DNA of 64,000 nucleotides, from NCBI RefSeq assembly GCF_034259205.1, contig NZ_CP139487.1, positions 2,666,001 through 2,730,000 on the forward strand. Direction: 5' to 3'. The notes under the pieces were generated by a model. It saw only the letters and a list, made by a program, of their open reading frames with translations. It was not told the origin of the DNA and searched no databases. This document shows positions 8,455 through 16,224 of the stretch, piece after piece; position 1 is the stretch's first letter; each line of letters starts with the position of its first letter. The translations under genes were made by a program, and so were the position numbers. The stretch comes from Peredibacter starrii (GTDB taxonomy: Bacteria; Bdellovibrionota; Bacteriovoracia; Bacteriovoracales; Bacteriovoracaceae).

Positions 8455-10047
8455 TTAATCCTTCAGTAGTTCATCCAGCGCTTTGAATGCCTCAGGGAAC
8501 GCTTCAATTAAGTTCGTGGCAGTCATAGGACGAACACCGAGTTTTTCGGCCGCAAATTGTCCAGACCAGGTATGAATCAAGACGCCCAATAGGATCGTGC
8601 GATTCAGGTTCTCATAAATATTATACAGTGAATCGCGGCGTTTCAAGTTTGCTTCCTGACCGATAAGACCACCTAGGATGCCAGCAAGTACGTCACCCAC
8701 TCCACCTGTGGCCATGCCATCGTTTGGTGAGAAGTTGAAATAAGTCTTACCATTCGGGAACGCCAGATATGTACAAGGCCCCTTCAGAATGATTGAACAG
8801 TTGATACGCTCAATTGTCTCTTTCAGGTGAAGGTATGGTTCTTTTTGAACTTCCTCAACCGGAATACCAGTAAAGCGCGAGAACTCACCAAAGTGCGGAG
8901 TAAGAAGTGTCGGAGCATTTCTCATCTTGAACACTTCAGCATCGTCTTTAATATTAAGGACGTTAATCGCATCTGCATCGAGAACCACTGGACCTGAGAA
9001 GTTATTTAAAATCTCAAGCACCAGAGCACGAGCGCGAAGCGAACGAGCAAGGCCCGGTCCAATCACGATTGAGTCATACTTATTTAAGTCTTTAAGAAGT
9101 TTTGGCCACTTCGCCTGATCATTCGGAACATAACCCGTCATCACTTCTGGAATAAGACGTGAAATGAATTCCTGATACTGGGGTTCCCACGTAGAAGCAG
9201 TCACGAGACCTGCTCCCACTTTAAGGGCCGCAGTTGAAGACATCACGAGAGCACCAGTTAGGCCGTGAGATCCACCGATCACCAGCGTGTGACCGAAGAG
9301 TTTTTTATCACCGAACTTGTTACGGGCCGGAGGAAGATCATTTTTTAGATCTTTATCGATCAGAAACTTATCACCGTTCTCTTCAATGATCTGAAGCGGA
9401 AGACCTGAAGGAATCACCTGAACTTCACCCACGTGACGAGCACCTTCGGCCTGATAATAACCAAGCTTAGGAAGCCCCACTGCAAGTGTTAGGTCGGCCA
9501 TAATGGCATTACCTTGAATTTGCCCTGAATCACCCTCGACTCCCGTTGGAATATCAAGAGCGATCGTATAGGCCTTCTCTGAATTGATGAAATGAATCAC
9601 GTCATACAGGAAGTTTGAAAGCGGAAGTCGAACTCCGGTTCCAAAAATTGCATCTACAATAATTTTTGGGGAACTGTTTTGTTCGAAGTAGGCCTCAAGA
9701 GCACCGATGTCATCGATGTGAGCAGTGCGAACACCATATGATTTTGCAATTTTTAACTGATCTTTTACTTCTTGTGAGCAATCTTTTTCTTCAAAGAGAA
9801 GGAAGGCGCGGGGTTCAAGTCCCATGCTTGAAAGGTGACGAGCGATCGCAAGACCCGTTCCACCATTGAATCCCTTACCAATCAGAAAGATCAGCTCTCC
9901 GTAGTGAATCTCTTCACCGAGTTTTTCTACAATCGCCTTCGCCCCCAAGAGCGAAACGTTTTCTATAATGAGTTTTTCCGGGAAGTGGTACTTCGTCTGC
10001 GCGATTTTTTCCAGTTCCTTCATTTCAGCTTGGGTAACAATTCTCAT
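8455..10047 (-). CDS. nnr: bifunctional NAD(P)H-hydrate epimerase / ADP-dependent dehydratase
   Basis: 530 residues in two domains. The N-terminal YjeF_N epimerase domain (about 1-215) has GKGFNGGTGLAIARHL and the DAIFGTG and ALDIPTGVEGDSG motifs. The C-terminal ribokinase-like dehydratase domain (about 235-525) has GPGLARS, LDADAINV, LTPHFGEFSR and the phosphate-binding ATGGVGDVLAG. Together they repair hydrated NADH and NADPH. Length and domain order match the fused bacterial enzyme. AAGG precedes the ATG, and the start is 2 bp after the pdxJ stop, indicating coupled translation. Confidence 0.95.
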   Translation of the reverse strand: MRIVTQAEMKELEKIAQTKYHFPEKLIIENVSLLGAKAIVEKLGEEIHYGELIFLIGKGFNGGTGLAIARHLSSMGLEPRAFLLFEEKDCSQEVKDQLKIAKSYGVRTAHIDDIGALEAYFEQNSSPKIIVDAIFGTGVRLPLSNFLYDVIHFINSEKAYTIALDIPTGVEGDSGQIQGNAIMADLTLAVGLPKLGYYQAEGARHVGEVQVIPSGLPLQIIEENGDKFLIDKDLKNDLPPARNKFGDKKLFGHTLVIGGSHGLTGALVMSSTAALKVGAGLVTASTWEPQYQEFISRLIPEVMTGYVPNDQAKWPKLLKDLNKYDSIVIGPGLARSLRARALVLEILNNFSGPVVLDADAINVLNIKDDAEVFKMRNAPTLLTPHFGEFSRFTGIPVEEVQKEPYLHLKETIERINCSIILKGPCTYLAFPNGKTYFNFSPNDGMATGGVGDVLAGILGGLIGQEANLKRRDSLYNIYENLNRTILLGVLIHTWSGQFAAEKLGVRPMTATNLIEAFPEAFKALDELLKD

Positions 10048-10049
10048 AA

Positions 10050-10811
10050 TTAACCTTCTAAAGGGTATTTATTAATTAATGTAAGCATCTCTTTAATCAC
10101 GTGGCCCAGACCGATGAAAACTGATTCAGCAATGATCCAGTGGCCAATGTTGTATTCTTCAAATTGCTTTTCCTCAAGAAGAGGAACAAGCGATTCAAAT
10201 GTCAGACCATGGCCCGCATGGTAGCCCCAGCCTTCACGTTTCATGATCGTCGCACCTTCACGGTAACGAACCAGATGTGAAGTCACGTCTTTCTTATTCA
10301 GAAAATCTTTGGCGTAGTCACCAGTATGAATTTCAACCGCATCGGCCTTGATGGATAAGCAGCGCTTAAGCGTCACTTCATCGGCCTCAACGAAGAGAGA
10401 AATTTTTGTATCAGGAGAGAGGGCCTTAATATCTTCGCAGGCCTTCTTCACGCGCTCATAGTTCTTCTGATCAATCACATCCAGGCCACCTTCCGTCGTG
10501 CGCTCTTCACGCTTCTCAGGAACGAGACAGACCCATTCAGGTTTTTGCTTGATCGCAATCTTCACCATCTCATCTGAGGCGCCCATTTCTAAATTAAGGG
10601 GCCTCCCCATCTTGCGGCACATATCATGAACTGTCGGAACATCGTGATCTTGAATATGACGACGATCTTCACGAAGGTGAATCGTGATCTGATGAGCACC
10701 TGTAGCAAGCGACACTTCAGCTGCGCGCATGACTTCAGGATAGTATTCCCCACGTTGCTGGCGAAGGGTCGCCACGTGATCGATATTTACACCTAGACGA
10801 GCGTATTTCAT
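10050..10811 (-). CDS. pdxJ: pyridoxine 5'-phosphate synthase
   Basis: 253 residues, the usual length. Starts with ARLGVNIDHVATLRQQRG, the phosphate and substrate loop of PdxJ, then HLREDRRHIQDHDV, LNLEMG, LVPEKREERTTEGGLDV and HAGHGL. It condenses 1-deoxyxylulose 5-phosphate with 3-amino-1-hydroxyacetone 1-phosphate, the last step of the DXP-dependent vitamin B6 route, in the cytosol. It sits between glmM and nnr with gaps of 1 and 2 bp, firmly within the operon. Confidence 0.96.
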   Translation of the reverse strand: MKYARLGVNIDHVATLRQQRGEYYPEVMRAAEVSLATGAHQITIHLREDRRHIQDHDVPTVHDMCRKMGRPLNLEMGASDEMVKIAIKQKPEWVCLVPEKREERTTEGGLDVIDQKNYERVKKACEDIKALSPDTKISLFVEADEVTLKRCLSIKADAVEIHTGDYAKDFLNKKDVTSHLVRYREGATIMKREGWGYHAGHGLTFESLVPLLEEKQFEEYNIGHWIIAESVFIGLGHVIKEMLTLINKYPLEG

Positions 10812-10812
10812 T

Positions 10813-12168
10813 TTAACCCAGGGCCTTCTTCACTGTCTCAGCAAGCTCAGTGCAAAGTGTGTTCACAAGTTTGTTATCTTTTCCTTCAACCATCACACGA
10901 GCAAGGGCCTCAGTTCCAGAGTAACGAAGAAGGATGCGACCTTCTTTACCAAGTTTTGCTTCAGCGTGATCCATTGCCTTTTTGATTTCTGGCACTTCTT
11001 CGAAAGGAACACGTTTAGCAACGTGAACGTTTTGCATCACTTGTGGGAACATTTCAATTTTTGTAAGGTCCGCGAGATCCATGTCGTAGAAACGAATGCT
11101 CTCGATCACTTTTAGAGCGGCAAGAATACCGTCGCCAGTGGTTGAATATTTTTTGAAAACCAAGTGACCTGAAGGCTCACCACCGAAAAGTGCTCCTGAT
11201 TGTCTCATGCGCTCAACGATGTAGCGGTCGCCCACCTGTGTACGAGTGAATGTAAGACCCTGCTGCTGAAGAAAGTATTCAACACCAAAGTTACTCATCA
11301 CAGTCCCTACCACTTCATTGGCCGGGCCGATTTCATTGTTATCTTTTAGGAATTTTCCACAAAGACCAATGAGCTTATCTCCGTGAACCACTGTCCCGTT
11401 ACCATCAACGATCGTCAGACGATCACCATCTCCATCCAGACATACACCAAGGTCAGCGCGGTATTTTTTAACCGCATCTGCGCAAGCTTCTGGGTGAAGA
11501 GCACCAACGTTTAAGTTGATGTTTGTTCCATTGGGCGTATTACCGATGGCGATCACTTCAGCACCAAGCTCTTCGAAAACCATTGGAGCAAGCTTGTAAC
11601 CAGCACCGTTGGCCGCATCAACGACGATACGAAGGCCTTCAAGCGTGTACTGAGGAGAAAGAGCGGCTTTCGTGTTCACAATATAGCGGCCAATCACTTC
11701 ATCTAAGCGTTTAGCGTTACCAAGTTGATCACCGACTTTCACCGGAATGCTTGATGGATCAAGAACCATTCTTTCAAGTTCTAGTTCAATCTCGTCCGGA
11801 AGCTTGTGGCCCGTGCGATCAAAGATTTTAATTCCGTTGTCCTCAAATGAGTTGTGAGAAGCAGAGATCATGACCCCCGCATCAGCACGCATACTTTGAG
11901 TGACAAATGCCACACCTGGAGTTGGAAGCGGACCTGTAAGGATCGCTTTACCACCCTGTGAACACACACCAGCAGAGAAGGCCTGCTCAAGCATGTAACA
12001 AGAAAGTCTGGTATCTTTACCAATAATGATCAGCGGTTTTTTAGAAAAGTTTTTTTGAAAGTAACTAGTAACTGCGCGGCCCAGAACAAACGCCACTTCA
12101 CCAGTCATGGGATAAACGTTGGCCTTGCCACGAATACCATCTGTACCGAATAACTTACGACCTGACAT
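10813..12168 (-). CDS. glmM: phosphoglucosamine mutase
   Basis: 451 residues. FGTDGIRGKAN at the N-terminus, catalytic serine in ISASHNSFEDNGIK near residue 104, metal-binding DGDGDRL near residue 247, sugar loop GGEPSGHL near residue 330, and the C-terminal phosphate-binding RYSGTEALARVMVEG. It interconverts glucosamine 6-phosphate and 1-phosphate for UDP-GlcNAc. It follows cdaA and ybbR/cdaR, the same order known from Firmicutes, where CdaA and GlmM physically interact and GlmM restrains cyclase activity; whether that holds here is inference. Confidence 0.96.
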   Translation of the reverse strand: MSGRKLFGTDGIRGKANVYPMTGEVAFVLGRAVTSYFQKNFSKKPLIIIGKDTRLSCYMLEQAFSAGVCSQGGKAILTGPLPTPGVAFVTQSMRADAGVMISASHNSFEDNGIKIFDRTGHKLPDEIELELERMVLDPSSIPVKVGDQLGNAKRLDEVIGRYIVNTKAALSPQYTLEGLRIVVDAANGAGYKLAPMVFEELGAEVIAIGNTPNGTNINLNVGALHPEACADAVKKYRADLGVCLDGDGDRLTIVDGNGTVVHGDKLIGLCGKFLKDNNEIGPANEVVGTVMSNFGVEYFLQQQGLTFTRTQVGDRYIVERMRQSGALFGGEPSGHLVFKKYSTTGDGILAALKVIESIRFYDMDLADLTKIEMFPQVMQNVHVAKRVPFEEVPEIKKAMDHAEAKLGKEGRILLRYSGTEALARVMVEGKDNKLVNTLCTELAETVKKALG

Positions 12169-12213
12169 AATGACTCACTTTAAGAATGAAATAACTGATT
12201 TAACTATACCATC

Positions 12214-13134
12214 TTATTGTATATTCACAATAATGGTCTTGGGAGAGATTTCGAGCAAATGAATGCTCGGAGGAAGCACGACTTTCAGAGGTACTTCAAG
12301 GCGGCCTCTGGCATCGTCCGGGATATCGGCCCACACTTGAATAGTGGACGAGACATTTGATCGGTTTTTAATAATCTTGTCTGGGACCAGCAGTTTCACC
12401 GACGCAGTTTTGACACTCGAATTGATTTTACGCGAGTGCGAAAGGAACTTAATCGGCAGGTCCTTCAGAGTGAAATTGGCACTTGCTGCCTTGAGCTGAT
12501 AAGAGAACTTGATGTCGTAACCAGAGGTCAGGGTCAAGCGCTCATCCGGAAGAGCGACCTCAACCGGCACTTGATTGAGCCCTGTGAGTGATTCTAACTC
12601 AACGGGTTTTATTGGGATTTCTTTGAGCTTAGTAATGAGCGAGCGAGGTCCATAGACCTCCACTTCCGCCGGTTCTAGCACCGTATTAGAGAGAGAAAGT
12701 TTTTCCGGTAGGTGGCCCGCGAACTGAAGTTTCAATGGCACAATCTTACTCGCCTTCTTCTCAAGCTTAATTGGTAGGCGACGCGGTAATACACGTTCAA
12801 CCACCATACCAAATGGAAGATTCAGCTGGGCCGGATTGATGTCCACAGTAAAGTTTAACTGCTTACGAGCGTTCGCACGATTGAGATCAATCACGAGACG
12901 ATCTTCACGTTCCGCAACAGTACGTACGAAAGCACGGGGCCCCTCGATCATAAACGTCACTTCATGCTGAGGCTTGGCCGCAAACATCATGTCCACTGGA
13001 AGGATATATTCCAGGGTCACGGTTTTCTCAAATTTCACTTTCTCTGAGTTTAGAACGTAAACCCAGAGGAAAAGTGAAAGGAAGATCGAGATGAACTTCA
13101 ATGAATGTTTCTTCATTCGGTTGCGCATCTTCAT
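12214..13134 (-). CDS. cdaR: YbbR-domain protein, probable CdaA regulator
   Basis: 306 residues. One membrane helix near residues 11-28 (HSLKFISIFLSLFLWVYVLN), then an extracytoplasmic region of about three YbbR-type beta modules, recognisable by motifs such as VEGPRAFV and VYGPRSLITKL. A GGAGAATTACTCC leader gives the ribosome-binding site; the ATG overlaps the cdaA stop (ATGA, 13131-13134), so the proteins are co-produced. In Firmicutes CdaR modulates the diadenylate cyclase through the membrane. Confidence 0.85.
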   Translation of the reverse strand: MKMRNRMKKHSLKFISIFLSLFLWVYVLNSEKVKFEKTVTLEYILPVDMMFAAKPQHEVTFMIEGPRAFVRTVAEREDRLVIDLNRANARKQLNFTVDINPAQLNLPFGMVVERVLPRRLPIKLEKKASKIVPLKLQFAGHLPEKLSLSNTVLEPAEVEVYGPRSLITKLKEIPIKPVELESLTGLNQVPVEVALPDERLTLTSGYDIKFSYQLKAASANFTLKDLPIKFLSHSRKINSSVKTASVKLLVPDKIIKNRSNVSSTIQVWADIPDDARGRLEVPLKVVLPPSIHLLEISPKTIIVNIQ

Positions 13135-13937
13135 GGAGTAATTCTCCCCACGGACTCAACCGGTCCAACTCGATCGATTTCTAATAAGAATTTGCGCAGG
13201 TATTTTCTTAATAGATCTTCGTTCTCCATGTAATGGAAAACGCCGTTATAACAAATATTGATTCTTCCTGTTTCTTCTGAAACTGTTACCACTACTGCAT
13301 CTGAAATTTCAGTAATACCAAGGGCCGCGCGGTGACGGGTACCAAAGTGACGATCGATTTCTACGTTCTTTGAAAGCGGAAGGAAACATCCCGCTGCTTG
13401 GATCACACCGTTGTAGATGATGATGGCACCATCATGAAGTGGTGAGTTCGTCTGGAAGATAGAATAGATAATATCAGAGTGAATTCTTGAATCTAAACGT
13501 GTACCAGATGATGAATAGTTCAATAGACCGTGGTTCTTTTCAAACACAATCAGCGCACCAGTTCTCTCTCGAGAGAGGGCCGAACATGCAGCGACCACTT
13601 CTTCAATCTGCTGATCGAATTTCGAACGACCATTGCGGCCAATAATTTTTGTGCTTGAAATTGAAACCAGCGCACTTCTGATTTGATCCTGGAAAAGAAC
13701 AATCAAAATAATGAACAGGTAATCGAAGAAGTTTTGAAGAATCCACGAGAGAGAATACAATTCGTAGAATTGACTCACCCACCAAAGCATCGCAAGTGCC
13801 ACGATACCAAAAAGCATTTGGTACGCGCGAGTTCCTTGAACGATCAGGAGGAAACGGTACATGATAATAGCTACAGCTGCTATATCTAGCAGGTCGATGA
13901 CCCTAAAATTGGCAAGGAGAATGCCCAGCTGCTGCAA
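13131..13937 (-). CDS. cdaA: membrane diadenylate cyclase (c-di-AMP synthase), CdaA type
   Basis: 268 residues. Three predicted membrane helices in the first 85 residues, then a DAC (DisA_N) domain with both catalytic motifs: SPLHDGAIII (DGA) and GTRHRAALG (RHR). It makes cyclic di-AMP from two ATP at the inner membrane. The start is a TTG preceded by GAGG at 5-nt spacing; that GAGG lies in the 3' arm of a hairpin (13943-13961). c-di-AMP is best known in Gram-positive bacteria, so this is an informative occurrence in an apparent Gram-negative predator. First gene of the cdaA-cdaR-glmM-pdxJ-nnr-tsaE operon. Confidence 0.93.
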   Translation of the reverse strand: MQQLGILLANFRVIDLLDIAAVAIIMYRFLLIVQGTRAYQMLFGIVALAMLWWVSQFYELYSLSWILQNFFDYLFIILIVLFQDQIRSALVSISSTKIIGRNGRSKFDQQIEEVVAACSALSRERTGALIVFEKNHGLLNYSSSGTRLDSRIHSDIIYSIFQTNSPLHDGAIIIYNGVIQAAGCFLPLSKNVEIDRHFGTRHRAALGITEISDAVVVTVSEETGRINICYNGVFHYMENEDLLRKYLRKFLLEIDRVGPVESVGRITP

Positions 13938-13942
13938 AAGTA

Positions 13943-13961
13943 CCTCGTGTTATTTACGAGG
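13943..13961 (-). promoter_or_regulatory. hairpin sequestering the cdaA ribosome-binding site
   Basis: On the minus strand CCTCGT and ACGAGG pair perfectly around a 7-nt AAATAAC loop. The last four bases of the 3' arm, GAGG, are the apparent Shine-Dalgarno sequence of cdaA, 5 nt before its TTG start. The hairpin would hide the site and lower translation initiation. It is too short of T residues to act as a terminator. Confidence 0.5.
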
Positions 13962-14000
13962 CTTATCGGAATTTGTGAATGAAATTTGAGGGAGATAAAG

Positions 14001-14029
14001 GTCCCGAAGAAAATAAATTTCTCCGGGAC
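14001..14029 (-). terminator. hairpin terminator of the PilZ-GAF-AAA+ regulator gene
   Basis: On the minus strand GTCCCGGAGAAA and TTTTCTTCGGGAC form a long stem of about 12 bp (one G-T pair), starting 11 bp after the stop codon at 14040. The following CTTTATC is only a modest T-rich tract. It separates the regulator from the cdaA operon downstream on the same strand. Confidence 0.55.
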
Positions 14030-14039
14030 AAGAATGGAA

Positions 14040-16022
14040 TTAAGCTGCTTCTTTTTCGTCTTCAACCAGAACTGGTTTCGGAGCTGGTGCCTTGCCAGGA
14101 TTATTGAGACCCTCAATAATTTCATCTGACATAAGCATTTTCTTACGAAGGGCCTCACGGGAAATACCCATGGCCGTGGCCGCTTTCGATTTATTGCCTT
14201 TATGGCGCTTGATTTCCGCAAGAATCATCTCACGTTCAACCAGGGCCACTCGGTCTTTAAGCGGAATCGCTGGATCGTCGGCATGTGGAATGTTTTCCAG
14301 AAGACAGTTTGCCGTCTTCGACACGTCGATGATTGGAGACGATTTACTTCCAAGGTCCGTGATCACATGGGCCTTTGGATTATAAAGAACCGCTTTCTCA
14401 ACTGCTTTTTCTAGCTCTGACACGTTACCTGGCCAGGCGTAATTTACCAGCTGGTCTTTCACCACATCTGAGAAATCTTTCAGAAGAAGACCCTGCTTTC
14501 GACATTCTTTACGAAGGCAAAAGCTAAGAATATCTTCAATGTCCTGAGGACGCTTACGAAGAGGATCAATGTTCACTTCAGACGAGCACATATAGTGATA
14601 AAGTTCAGGGTTAAAAGCCCCCTCTTCTTCAATCAGCTGCTTTAAGTTTTTGCTGGTCGTGAACATCGGACGCACGTCCAGAGAAATATGTGAGCCCGGG
14701 ATGCGACGATCTTTCAGCACCTGCATAAGTTGCATCTGCATATGAACCGGCATGAATGAAATCTCATCGAATACAATTGATCCACCCACACACTCTTCAA
14801 GTTTACTTTTTGAATCTCCTGAACCAAAAATTTCCTTATTAAGAGTTGCTTCGTCCACACCCTTACATGAAATCACCATGTACGGAGCAAGACCACGCTT
14901 ACCTTCGTTATGTACGATGCGAGCAAAAAGTTTTTTACCTACGCCTGTCTCACCTGAAATCAGCAAAGGAGAATCGATGTCTTTTAGACGAACGATTGCC
15001 TTTCTTACTTCAGAAGTTTGCTGAGAGCGACCAATCCACGCCCACTCACGATCATACGGAGTTGAGAAGCGACGGATAAGTGACTTTTCAGACACCGGGC
15101 TATAATGGTGGAACACTGAAGAAAGAATGAGGGCAAGAACCTTCATTGTTTTTTCATCTTCCACAGTGAAACGATCTTCGTTACGCTTGTTCAGGACTTC
15201 GATCACACCAATGATTTTATCTTCACGGTTAGTGATTGGAGAACAGATGATGGAACGAGTATCAAAACCCGTCACTTTGTCCATCTCCTCTGAGAAACGA
15301 ACTTTATCTGTTTGCGTATCAATGTTCAGCGACACACCTGTCGTAAATACTGACCCCGCGATCCCCTTACGGTAATCGAATTTCAGAAGTTCTTTATCAA
15401 TTCCTAGCGCAGCAACTGCTTCTAGTTCATTCGTTTCAGTGTTAATCAGGAAAATCGAAGCGCGTTGACCATTCAGGATACGCACGATCTCTTCCAGCAT
15501 ACTCTCCACGAACTTTTCTTTATTACCAAATTGCGTAATGTCTTTGAAAAGTGAAAGAAGGAGCGAGAACATCTCAAAGCCTTCTTTCTCAGAAGCATAA
15601 TGCTGAGTAAGAGCAAGCTGCACGAGAGAATCTTTAAGGCGCTCAGGTGGCAGACTTTGAATATACTGCTCAATGAATCGCTTCATATTGCCATAATCTT
15701 CAGTGTCTAATTCAGCTCCATAATTCATGGCCTCTGCATCAGGTGAAGCAACATTTCTGAATGCTCTTACGACTGAAGCACCAAAGTCAAAACGAAGTCT
15801 TTTAAATTGAAGTGAACAACGAAGAGTGGCACCCACAGGAAGTGGAAAAGACGTCGTGAAACCAAGTCCGGTCATACTCACGTCCATGAGTTTGATCTTC
15901 TCTACAAACTCAAAGCGCCCCTGATCATTTTCATATTCCACCAGAAATTGCACATCATCACGTGACTCAACTGGCACGCGGAAAGACTGGTAGTATTTAA
16001 ATTCTGAAAAACTGGTCAGCAT
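14040..16022 (-). CDS. PilZ-GAF-AAA+-Fis regulator lacking the sigma-54 contact loop
   Basis: 660 residues, GGGAG ribosome-binding site. Domains: PilZ-like (about 10-115) with DVSMTGLGF matching D/NxSxxG, but the expected RxxxR is degenerate (YQSFR); GAF (about 145-305), with RASIFLIN and GIAGSVF; AAA+ (about 335-545) with Walker A SGETGVGKK near 354, Walker B GGSIVFDEI near 414; and a C-terminal Fis helix-turn-helix (GNKSKAATAMGISREALRKK). In sigma-54 activators the GAFTGA loop follows ELFGHE; here EIFGSGDSKSK passes straight towards Walker B and the loop is absent. So it probably binds DNA and senses ligands but does not open sigma-54 promoters in the standard way. PilZ suggests c-di-GMP input, if binding survives. 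Confidence 0.85.
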   Translation of the reverse strand: MLTSFSEFKYYQSFRVPVESRDDVQFLVEYENDQGRFEFVEKIKLMDVSMTGLGFTTSFPLPVGATLRCSLQFKRLRFDFGASVVRAFRNVASPDAEAMNYGAELDTEDYGNMKRFIEQYIQSLPPERLKDSLVQLALTQHYASEKEGFEMFSLLLSLFKDITQFGNKEKFVESMLEEIVRILNGQRASIFLINTETNELEAVAALGIDKELLKFDYRKGIAGSVFTTGVSLNIDTQTDKVRFSEEMDKVTGFDTRSIICSPITNREDKIIGVIEVLNKRNEDRFTVEDEKTMKVLALILSSVFHHYSPVSEKSLIRRFSTPYDREWAWIGRSQQTSEVRKAIVRLKDIDSPLLISGETGVGKKLFARIVHNEGKRGLAPYMVISCKGVDEATLNKEIFGSGDSKSKLEECVGGSIVFDEISFMPVHMQMQLMQVLKDRRIPGSHISLDVRPMFTTSKNLKQLIEEEGAFNPELYHYMCSSEVNIDPLRKRPQDIEDILSFCLRKECRKQGLLLKDFSDVVKDQLVNYAWPGNVSELEKAVEKAVLYNPKAHVITDLGSKSSPIIDVSKTANCLLENIPHADDPAIPLKDRVALVEREMILAEIKRHKGNKSKAATAMGISREALRKKMLMSDEIIEGLNNPGKAPAPKPVLVEDEKEAA

Positions 16023-16086
16023 GGAAGCTCCCTTTCAAATAAACCTAGCTTTTGGGCTTATCGGTTAAAGGGCGCTTAACTTTAGG

Positions 16087-16119
16087 GTTCCTGACACAAA
16101 AACTTGGCACTACAGGAAC
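16087..16119. promoter_or_regulatory. inverted repeat in the divergent promoter region
   Basis: GTTCCTG (16087-16093) and CAGGAAC (16113-16119) form perfect 7-bp arms, centres 26 bp apart, between the AAA+/Fis regulator gene (leftwards) and the HNH gene (rightwards). The position about 65-97 bp upstream of the regulator ATG suits a dimeric operator, perhaps for the Fis domain of the regulator itself. Confidence 0.35.
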
Positions 16120-16154
16120 TTAGCTTTCTTTACTGACTAAAAACGTCCCTTTTT

Positions 16155-16172
16155 ACTTTCGCTGGCGAAAGT
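16155..16172. repeat. 18-bp palindrome, copy 1 (upstream of HNH gene)
   Basis: ACTTTCGCTGGCGAAAGT is palindromic except for the central two bases. It is followed on the plus strand by AACTTTTTTTT, so it could also act as a terminator or attenuator hairpin in the HNH leader. The same 18-mer in inverse orientation lies inside the HNH gene at 16836-16853. Confidence 0.8.
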
Positions 16173-16224
16173 AACTTTTTTTTAACAGTTGACACATCCG
16201 TATCTTTTCCGTATTTTGTTTTAC

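Noticed and set aside
16104-16125. Sigma-54 promoter (TTGGCAC...)
   Set aside because: The GG to GC spacing does not fit the required 10 bp; only the first half matches.
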